The translations under genes and the position numbers were made by a program. Below the pieces are notes generated by a model, which saw only the letters and a program-made list of their open reading frames with translations, was not told the origin of the DNA and ran no database searches. A stretch of DNA of 14,240 nt from Burkholderiaceae bacterium (GTDB lineage: Bacteria > Pseudomonadota > Gammaproteobacteria > Burkholderiales > Burkholderiaceae_E): assembly GCA_019428955.1 (NCBI GenBank), contig JAHYJF010000066.1:1-14240 (forward strand). Reading direction: 5' to 3'. Positions 1-5,639 of the stretch are shown one piece after another; within the stretch, counting starts at the first letter, position 1; every line of letters begins with the position of its first letter.

Positions 1-166
1 GCGGCGGATGCTGAAAGCCGCGGAGCAGATTCTGCACGACGAATTCGAGCGCCACCGTCAGGGGCGGATGGCCGAGCTGCTCAACGCGCTAGCCACCACT
101 ATGGTGTCCCCGCGAACCGCTGCCCGCCGGCTGCTGGCGCACATCGGAATGGAGCTTGACCAATGA
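1..166 (+). CDS. C-terminal tail of an upstream gene, possibly a MeaB/ArgK-like mutase chaperone GTPase (partial)
   Basis: An open frame enters from the left edge (first full codon at position 2) and ends in TGA at 164-166, giving the last 54 residues of a longer protein. The tail is helical and rich in Arg, Ala and Leu, and ends in a segment of the type SPRTAARRLLAHIG. No catalytic motif lies in the visible part. Its stop overlaps the mutase start as ATGA, so the two are probably co-transcribed and translationally coupled. MeaB-family GTPases, which load and protect B12-dependent acyl-CoA mutases, are often encoded next to mutase large subunits and tend to end in a similar helical tail, so this is my best guess. 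It rests on context and general resemblance. An acyl-CoA ligase or another operon member remains possible. Confidence 0.45.
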   Translation, partial: RRMLKAAEQILHDEFERHRQGRMAELLNALATTMVSPRTAARRLLAHIGMELDQ

Positions 167-1842
167 ACAAGGACGATCCGGACGCACTGCGCCGGCAACT
201 GGAAGAGTGGGAGCGCAATGAACTGGCGGCCTTCCTCGCCAAGGCTCCCGAGCGTGAGGCGGAGTTCCGCACGCTCACCGGCTTTCCCGTCAATCGGGTC
301 TACACCGCCCTTGACGTGGCCGATACACCGGCCGGCGACATCGGCTTGCCCGGCCAGTATCCCTTCACCCGCGGCGCTTATCCGACGATGTACCGCGGCC
401 GGCTCTGGACCATGCGACAGATCGCCGGCTTCGGCACCGCCGAGGATACCAACGCTCGCTTCAAGTACCTGATCGCACAGGGCCAGACCGGGCTGTCAAC
501 GGACTTCGACATGCCCACGCTGATGGGCTACGACTCCGACCATCCGATGAGCGAGGGCGAAGTCGGGCGCGAGGGCGTAGCCATCGACACCATGGCCGAC
601 ATGGACCTGCTTTTTCGTGGCATCGACCTCGAAAAGATTTCGGTGTCGATGACCATAAACCCTTCGGCGTGGATCCTGCTGGCGATGTACATCGGGGTCG
701 CCCAGGAACGCGGGCTCGACCTGAACAAGCTCTCGGGGACGATCCAGGCCGACATCCTCAAGGAGTACATGGCGCAGAAGGAATGGGCCTTCCCCATCGC
801 CCCTTCGGTGCGCATCGTGCGCGATTGCATCACCTATTGCACGCGCAATATGAAACGCTACAACCCGATCAACATTTCCGGTTACCACATCTCGGAAGCC
901 GGCTCTTCGCCGCTCGACGAAGTGGCGTTCCCGCTGTGCAACCTGATCACCTATGTCGAGGAGGTGGTCAAGACCGGAATGCACGTCGATGAATTCGCGC
1001 CGAGACTAGCCTTCTTCTTCGTGTCGCAGGCCGATTTCTTCGAGGAGATCGCGAAGTTCCGCGCGGTGCGGCGCGCCTACGCCAAGATCATGAAGGAGCG
1101 CTTCGGCGCGCGAAACCCTGACTCGATGCGGCTGCGTTTCCATACCCAGACCGCGGCCGCGACGCTCACCAAACCGCAATACAAGGTCAACATCGTGCGT
1201 ACCACGCTGCAGGCGCTCTCCGCCGTGCTCGGCGGCACGCAAAGCCTGCACACCAATGGCATGGACGAGGCGTTCGCGATCCCGACCGAGGAAGCGATGA
1301 AGATCGCGTTGCGCACGCAGCAGGTGATCGCCGACGAATCCAACGCCGCCAACGTCATCGATCCGCTCGGCGGCTCCTACTACGTCGAACATCTCACCAC
1401 GCAGATGGAGCGGGCCATCTTCGAGGTCATCGACGAAGTCGATCGCCGGGGCGGCACGATCAAGTTGATCGAGCAGGGCTGGTTCCAGCGGCGCATCGCC
1501 GACTTCGCCTACGAAACGGCAATCCGCAAGGCCAAGGGCGAGAAGGTCGTACTGGGCGTCAACAAGTTCGTCGAGCCCGACGAGCGCCAGGACATCGAGA
1601 CCCATCCCTATGACCCCACGACCGCCGAGCGCCAGCTCGCGCGGCTGCATCGGGTGCGCCGCGAGCGCGACGCGGGGGAAATGCAGCGACTGCTCGACAA
1701 GCTCGTCGCGGTGGCCCGTGATCAAGACGAGAACATCATGCCGGTAACCATCGAGCTGGTGCGCGCGGGGGCGTCGATGGGCGACATCATTACCAGGCTC
1801 CAGAGCGTGTGGGGCACCTACCGCGAGAACCCGATCTTCTGA
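163..1842 (+). CDS. hcmA: Acyl-CoA mutase large subunit, probable 2-hydroxyisobutyryl-CoA mutase (HcmA-like)
   Basis: This is the 559-residue catalytic TIM-barrel subunit of a coenzyme B12-dependent acyl-CoA mutase. It lacks the C-terminal cobalamin-binding domain of single-chain methylmalonyl-CoA mutase (MCM), so it needs a separate small subunit. Family motifs seen are RGAYPTMYRGR (70-80), GYDSDHP (122-128), GTIQADILKEY (192-202), SGYHISEAG (239-247) and GGTQSLHTN. At positions that separate substrate classes it has Ile87 (Tyr89 in Propionibacterium MCM), Asp114 (Ala116) and Gln205 (Arg207), with His242 matching the conserved His244. As I recall, Aquincola HcmA has Ile90, Asp117 and Gln208, and the spacings 27 and 118 agree exactly. 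That points to 2-hydroxyisobutyryl-CoA/3-hydroxybutyryl-CoA interconversion rather than methylmalonyl-CoA. GGAG lies 9 bases before the ATG, which overlaps the upstream stop. The family is certain; the substrate is inferred. Confidence 0.9.
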   Translation: MNKDDPDALRRQLEEWERNELAAFLAKAPEREAEFRTLTGFPVNRVYTALDVADTPAGDIGLPGQYPFTRGAYPTMYRGRLWTMRQIAGFGTAEDTNARFKYLIAQGQTGLSTDFDMPTLMGYDSDHPMSEGEVGREGVAIDTMADMDLLFRGIDLEKISVSMTINPSAWILLAMYIGVAQERGLDLNKLSGTIQADILKEYMAQKEWAFPIAPSVRIVRDCITYCTRNMKRYNPINISGYHISEAGSSPLDEVAFPLCNLITYVEEVVKTGMHVDEFAPRLAFFFVSQADFFEEIAKFRAVRRAYAKIMKERFGARNPDSMRLRFHTQTAAATLTKPQYKVNIVRTTLQALSAVLGGTQSLHTNGMDEAFAIPTEEAMKIALRTQQVIADESNAANVIDPLGGSYYVEHLTTQMERAIFEVIDEVDRRGGTIKLIEQGWFQRRIADFAYETAIRKAKGEKVVLGVNKFVEPDERQDIETHPYDPTTAERQLARLHRVRRERDAGEMQRLLDKLVAVARDQDENIMPVTIELVRAGASMGDIITRLQSVWGTYRENPIF

Positions 1843-2930
1843 TGATTGTCCTGCCCTTTCTTTTCCATACCCCGAATATCGGCCGCGGAATCCGGGCGCA
1901 GGCCTCGGCAGCGGTGATCGGGCGGGCCGATATCGGCCCCGATTGCACGCTGGGAGCTCTCGCAGTGGTGCGCGCCGACGGCGAGGCCGTGCGCATCGGC
2001 ACCGACTGCTGGTTCGGCGCAGCGAGCACAGTGCACATTGCCCACCTCCTCTACCCCAGTATCGTCGGCAATCATGTCACGGTTGGGCGCTACGGTCTGG
2101 TTCATGCCTGCACCATCGGTGACGACTGCGTGATCGGCGAACACGCCGCCGTCATGGACGGTGCGGTGCTCGGCGCCGGCGCGGTCGTGGCCGCACAAAG
2201 TATCGTGCCCCCAGGCAAACAGCTCGCCGGGGGCTGGCTCTACGCGGGGACACCGGCCCGGCCAGTGGCGCCGGTTTCAGCGGAAGCGTTGGCGCAACTC
2301 CATCGCGCGCTGCGCGAGGGCGCGCCGATCGGGGCCGCCGCTGCCACGGCCGAAACGATCCATGCCACGCCGCCGTTAGCCGACTTGCACCACCCACCTG
2401 GAACCGGCGCGGCAGGGCAGTTCCCAGCCGGCACATACCTCGCGCCGACTGCCAGTGTCGTCGGCGCGGTCGCGCTCGGCGAACGAACCAGCTTATGGTT
2501 CGGCACCGAAATCGACGCCGGCGAGGCTCGCGTCGAAATCGGCACGGAAACCAACGTCCAGGATAATTCGCGGCTCTATGCCGGCGCCGCCGGCCAAGAC
2601 CTGTTGATCGGAGCGCGGGTCCTGATCGGTCATAACGTGCGCATATTCGCCAGCAGCATCGGCGCTGGCGCAATCATCGGCATGGGCGCAAGCGTCGGCC
2701 CGGGCACTGTGGTCGAACCCGGCGGCTGCGTCGCCGCCGGCTCGGTCACGGAACCGGGAACCGTGGTCAGATCCGGCGAAGTCTGGTCCGGTCGCCCGGC
2801 GCGCGCCGCCCGAGCCTTGTCGGAAGCCAACCGGAGCGCGTTCGCCGCCGGGGTGATGACCTACGTCGAATATTGCGCCCAGTACCTGGACCCGAGGCAA
2901 CGCAACGCGGCGAAGCCTAGCTTGCGCTGA
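1842..2930 (+). CDS. Tandem two-domain gamma-carbonic anhydrase-like (left-handed beta-helix) protein
   Basis: The ATG at 1842 overlaps the mutase stop (ATGA) and gives 362 residues. An in-frame ATG 33 bases upstream lies inside the mutase and is less likely. Two hexapeptide-repeat beta-helix domains, roughly residues 10-142 and 195-320, flank a helical linker; a single gamma-CA has only one and is about half this length. In domain 1 the Cam ligand positions His81/His117/His122 read His65/Arg83/His88, and Arg44 and Asp46 fill the Arg59/Asp61 positions. In domain 2 they read Tyr246/His264/Phe269, with the NVQD motif kept at 238-241 but Asp225/Gly227 replacing Arg59/Asp61. Neither domain alone keeps a full site; together they hold one set. 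Relatives include carbonic anhydrases, the thioesterase PaaY and CaiE. Coupling to the mutase suggests a role in acyl-CoA metabolism, but the activity is unknown. Confidence 0.85.
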   Translation: MIVLPFLFHTPNIGRGIRAQASAAVIGRADIGPDCTLGALAVVRADGEAVRIGTDCWFGAASTVHIAHLLYPSIVGNHVTVGRYGLVHACTIGDDCVIGEHAAVMDGAVLGAGAVVAAQSIVPPGKQLAGGWLYAGTPARPVAPVSAEALAQLHRALREGAPIGAAAATAETIHATPPLADLHHPPGTGAAGQFPAGTYLAPTASVVGAVALGERTSLWFGTEIDAGEARVEIGTETNVQDNSRLYAGAAGQDLLIGARVLIGHNVRIFASSIGAGAIIGMGASVGPGTVVEPGGCVAAGSVTEPGTVVRSGEVWSGRPARAARALSEANRSAFAAGVMTYVEYCAQYLDPRQRNAAKPSLR

Positions 2931-2933
2931 CCT

Positions 2934-3933
2934 TCACATCTGCTTGAAGAGGTGCGAGAACGACCGGCTGACGCCGAGCTTTTCCTTGCGACCGGTAACC
3001 TTCACCGTGGCTTGCCCGTGGGCATCGCGGCTGGCGCTGTCGATGGCCGTCACATTGACGATCACCGCGCGGTGGATTTGCCAGAACCTCTCCGGGTCCA
3101 GCCCTGCGACCAGTTCCTTGATCGGGGCCCTGATCAGGGCGTCGACCTCCCTGGTGGCCACCAGGGGGGTATTTCTCGTCCGACTGGAAGAACAGCACTT
3201 CGTCGACCGGAATCAGGCGCAGGTTGGCGCCGATGCTGGCCTTGATCCACTTCAGGCGCTCGCCCGATGGCGCCAGCCGTGCCGCCAGGTTAGCGACCAG
3301 CGCAGCCAGATCCTGTAGCGGTGCCTGGGCGGGCAAACTCAGTCGTTCGCGCAGCCGGGCAACGGTCGCCGCAAGGCGCTCGTCGCTATAAGCTTTCAAC
3401 ACATAGTCGATCGCGCCGGTCTCGAAGGCGGTGAGCCCATATTGATCGAAAGCGGTCATGAACACGACGTGGCAGCGGCCATGGACCCCGAGCGCGAGTT
3501 CGCGCGCTTCAACCGCGACCTCGTAGACATTCTCGGCAGCCCCGATGGCGATTTCGCGGGCAACGTCGCGCGCTTCCTTCACCGCGTCGCCGCTCGCCGA
3601 TCGAATATCGACTCGGGCGTTCTCGAGTTCGCTGCGGGCGCGCAGGATTTCCTTCAGGGCCCGCTCCATTTCTGCCCGCCGGGCGGGATCCTCAGTGCTG
3701 TCGTGGATGCCCTTGACGACCTCTTCGGCGACTCCCAACAGGCTCTGGCCGAAGTTCGAGTCGATTTCGCGCTGGATGGCCTGTTTCTGGGCACTATCAA
3801 CCCCCTTATGTTGCAGGTTGAGGACGTGAAACGGCGTCACGAAGATGCCCAGCAACAGCAAGACGCTGATGCCAAAGAGCATCAGCGCCCACCAGGGCGT
3901 GCGGTAAATGAAATTGCCGATGGCCTTGAACAT
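2934..3933 (-). pseudogene. Chimera of a membrane/coiled-coil protein and a truncated, frameshifted LytTR response regulator
   Basis: The frame opens at ATG 3933 (GAGGGG just upstream). Residues 1-153 resemble a small membrane protein: one hydrophobic segment near 14-38, then a long charged, probably coiled-coil stretch. From residue 154 (about 3474) the sequence abruptly becomes the second half of a CheY-like receiver (HVVFMTAFDQYG, then AIDYVLKA, where the usual Lys-Pro has become Lys-Ala), followed by a LytTR DNA-binding domain. The receiver's first half, with its acidic pocket and phosphorylated Asp, is missing. At the G6 run 3164-3169 the frame shifts. In the frame opened at 2936-3161 the LytTR domain continues normally (DALIRAPIKEL, FWQIHRAVIVNV) to TGA at 2934-2936. 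Unshifted, the frame runs on to 2917, into the end of the convergent gamma-CA-like gene. A deletion plus a frameshift, or an assembly error, explains this. A working regulator is unlikely. Confidence 0.75.
3164..3169 (-). other. Frameshift site in a G6/C6 homopolymer inside the LytTR domain
   Basis: The coding (minus) strand reads GAC GAG AAA TAC followed by six C. Removing one C restores continuous LytTR reading (SDEKY followed by xLVATREVDALIR), while the frame as given turns into low-complexity Gly/Pro/Arg/Gln sequence. Homopolymers are common sites of both sequencing error and real slippage. Confidence 0.75.
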
Positions 3934-3966
3934 GATCCCCTCAGGGTCGTGCCGACCCCAACGGGC

Positions 3967-4239
3967 TCACGATGGCCAGTCGTTGAAAGGAAACAGCAGC
4001 TCCTCGGTGGCAAACGTCAGGAACTCGACCAGTTGCCGAAAATACCGCGCCAGTCCCCGACCGAATGAGGCCAACCGCTGGTTGGGAGCGTCGGTGAAGA
4101 GGGCAAACAGGAACTGGGTGACGGCCAAGATGCACAGGATCGTGGCCACCACGTTGAAGGCCAGGGCCATCAGGAACATGTACAGCCCCCGCACCCAGAA
4201 GTTCGGTTCCTTGGGGGGCGACACCGGCTGTTCTTCCAT
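3967..4239 (-). CDS. DUF4389-like small membrane protein
   Basis: This 90-residue protein begins at ATG 4239 with GGAG six bases upstream. It has a polar, proline-containing N-terminus (MEEQPVSPPKEPNFWVRG), a strong membrane segment around residues 19-48 (MFLMALAFNVVATILCILAV and following), and an amphipathic tail with FGRGLARYFRQLVEFLTFATEELLFPF. That tail pattern, an Arg-rich turn followed by an aromatic helix and a PFxxWP ending, is what I associate with the DUF4389 family, whose function is unknown. It sits 33 bases upstream of the membrane/LytTR chimera and about 30 bases downstream of the 63-residue membrane peptide, all on the minus strand, so the three probably form one transcript. 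It appears intact, unlike its downstream neighbour. Confidence 0.75.
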   Translation of the reverse strand: MEEQPVSPPKEPNFWVRGLYMFLMALAFNVVATILCILAVTQFLFALFTDAPNQRLASFGRGLARYFRQLVEFLTFATEELLFPFNDWPS

Positions 4240-4268
4240 TGGGATCTCCGTGGTCTTGAATAGTCAGG

Positions 4269-4460
4269 TCAGCTATTTCGGCAGATCAATTGCGCCTGTT
4301 GCTGGACCAACATCGCGCTGGGCATCGTCGCATCAGCGCCGGTCCGGGCGTAATGTTCGGCCAGTGACAGGGGGCCACCGATCGCCACGACAGTGGCAAA
4401 TATCGCCATGACCCCGGCGTACCACTTTGCCCGGTTGCCTGCGAAGGTCAGTTTGCTCAT
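4269..4460 (-). CDS. Small hypothetical single-pass membrane protein (63 aa)
   Basis: I chose ATG 4460 because AGGAG lies five bases upstream; the same frame stays open further upstream but reads as Arg/Ser-rich, non-protein-like sequence. The peptide has a basic N-terminus (MSKLTFAGNRAKW), one hydrophobic helix at about residues 14-32 (YAGVMAIFATVVAIGGPL), and a polar tail ending in QAQLICRNS. I do not recognise a family. It lies directly upstream of the DUF4389-like gene and may be a partner membrane subunit. The strong ribosome binding site and the switch to plausible composition exactly at this ATG support a real gene. Confidence 0.55.
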   Translation of the reverse strand: MSKLTFAGNRAKWYAGVMAIFATVVAIGGPLSLAEHYARTGADATMPSAMLVQQQAQLICRNS

Positions 4461-4631
4461 CTTCTCCTGGCCAGAGACGCTGCGGCGCCGTTGGGAGAAC
4501 TCCAGGCAAACCAAGTGGCGGCAGCGAGAGCCGAGCGACGAAGTGCAGGAAACGCGGCCCGGACTGCGCAATACGGCGACGGACGTCACTGCCATCCGCA
4601 ACCGCGGCCAACAGTAGCGCAGGGCCAGGGG

Positions 4632-5138
4632 TCAGTGCAGCCAGGACCAGAATGAGCTGTGTTCCAGCCAGGGCAATCCGCCGAGGCGTTCGGCCACCGC
4701 CATGGCGATCGGGGTGGTGGCGCTCTTGGGCGCCAGCGACATCATCAATTCGTGGCTGCCACCCAGCAATGATGCCAACCCCCAGGCTGAGACCATCGCG
4801 GTGAGTGAGCCGGCCACAAGTGCCACCCCCAACGGCCAGGCCATCGCCTTCAAACGCGGCAGCTGCGCATAGAGCGGAATTGCCAGGGCCACTGTCGCCG
4901 GGCCGAGCAGGAAATGCACGAATTGCGCACCGTCGAAATAGGTCTGGTAGTCGGTGCCGGTAAGCAGCAGGATGCTCGCCAGCATCGCCACAGCCAAGAG
5001 CACCGGGTTGGCAAACGGGTGGAAGCCGGCGCGCCTATAGATCCAGTAACCGCACTGGTACGCGACCATGGTCAAGGTCAACCCCAGCAGCGGTGAAGCC
5101 GACAGGTAGACCCAGATCTCGCCCAGGCGTGGCGTCAT
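4632..5138 (-). CDS. lrgB: LrgB/CidB-family membrane protein, C-terminally truncated
   Basis: The 168-residue protein belongs to the LrgB/CidB (YohK) family of multi-pass membrane proteins, which act with LrgA/CidA in Firmicutes in murein hydrolase control and overflow-metabolite transport. Family features seen are the N-terminal WVYLSASPLLGLTLTMVAY, FVHFLLGPATVALAIPLY and LAPKSATTPIAMAVAERLGG. Usual members are about 230 residues and continue with two more membrane segments and a Ser-His-Gly-Ile-Gly-type motif. Here the protein ends in an unusual WLEHSSFWSWLH, and I found no trace of that motif in any frame of the 170 bases downstream. A different frame there is hydrophobic for about 20 residues, so a frameshift followed by deletion is possible. 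Its ATG overlaps the lrgA stop as ATGA. It is probably non-functional or altered. Confidence 0.8.
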   Translation of the reverse strand: MTPRLGEIWVYLSASPLLGLTLTMVAYQCGYWIYRRAGFHPFANPVLLAVAMLASILLLTGTDYQTYFDGAQFVHFLLGPATVALAIPLYAQLPRLKAMAWPLGVALVAGSLTAMVSAWGLASLLGGSHELMMSLAPKSATTPIAMAVAERLGGLPWLEHSSFWSWLH

Positions 5139-5497
5139 CGCGTCGCCTCCCTATCGGGCCGGCGATTACGGGTCAGCGCGCGCAGCACCAGTGCCGTGAC
5201 AGCGATGGCCAGAACTGTGCTGCCCACCAGAGCGACCACCAGCGGCAACCACTCTGCTGACAGGCGCTCGCCATAGAGCACGATGCCGGTGCCGGCGGGA
5301 ACGAAAAGCAGTGACAGGTGTTGCAGAAGTGTGTTGGCAGTCTGGCGCAGCTCCTCTCCCGCGCCACCGCGGATGACCAAGGCCGCGAACAACAGCGCCA
5401 TGCCAATGACCGGTCCCGGGATCGGCAACCCCAGTGCCCGTGCGATCACTTCGCCAACCAGTTGGAAAAGCAACAGCAGGGTCAGGGCATTGATCAT
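5135..5497 (-). CDS. lrgA: LrgA/CidA-family membrane protein
   Basis: This 120-residue, four-helix membrane protein contains the family signature LPIPGPVIGMALLFAAL near residues 24-40 and the later FVPAGTGIVLYGERL segment. It is full length for the family. LrgA/CidA proteins are holin-like and pair with LrgB/CidB; in Gram-positive bacteria the pair is tied to autolysis control and pyruvate uptake, while the role in betaproteobacteria is less clear. The start at 5497 has no obvious Shine-Dalgarno sequence; its upstream region is G/C-rich. The stop overlaps the lrgB start by four bases, so the pair is translationally coupled. Two hairpins lie between this gene and maeB, so it probably has its own promoter in 5498-5564, but I could not identify one convincingly. 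Confidence 0.9.
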   Translation of the reverse strand: MINALTLLLLFQLVGEVIARALGLPIPGPVIGMALLFAALVIRGGAGEELRQTANTLLQHLSLLFVPAGTGIVLYGERLSAEWLPLVVALVGSTVLAIAVTALVLRALTRNRRPDREATR

Positions 5498-5564
5498 CGG
5501 CGGCGCACCCCCGGTTTTGCAGAATGAATCAGTTCGACTGCCTTGCTGCTCTCCTGCGCACGCG

Positions 5565-5586
5565 CTGCCCGGTGATTACCGGGCAG
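5565..5586. terminator. Perfect 9-bp hairpin between maeB and lrgA
   Basis: CTGCCCGGT (5565-5573) and ACCGGGCAG (5578-5586) form a perfect 9-bp stem with a GATT loop. There is no T-run on either side. It lies second after the maeB stop, and may act as a backup terminator or a 3'-end stabiliser of the maeB transcript. Confidence 0.5.
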
Positions 5587-5595
5587 CTGTAACCG

Positions 5596-5626
5596 GGGCG
5601 GGAGCAGTCACCGGCTGCTCCCGCCC
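5596..5626 (-). terminator. Perfect 12-bp hairpin just downstream of maeB
   Basis: GGGCGGGAGCAG (5596-5607) pairs perfectly with CTGCTCCCGCCC (5615-5626) across a seven-base loop. It begins 13 bases past the maeB stop on the minus strand. No U-tract follows, so it is either a weak intrinsic terminator or an RNA 3' protection stem. Its position matches the 3' end of the maeB transcript. Confidence 0.6.
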
Positions 5627-5639
5627 GAACGACGCCTTG

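Noticed and set aside
1006..1725. A 239-codon minus-strand frame inside the mutase gene
   Set aside because: It has the composition of an antisense shadow frame and no ribosome binding site or motif, and the plus strand is plainly the conserved mutase.
2917..2933. Reading the membrane/LytTR chimera unshifted to a stop at 2917
   Set aside because: After the C6 run this frame is Gly/Pro/Arg/Gln-rich and overlaps the end of the convergent gene; the frame ending at 2934 carries the LytTR domain.
4333..4631. A hydrophobic stretch in another frame directly after lrgB (LILVLAALTPGPALLLAAV)
   Set aside because: It might be a frameshifted continuation of LrgB, but the expected conserved C-terminal motif is absent and it soon becomes low-complexity, so I did not extend the gene.
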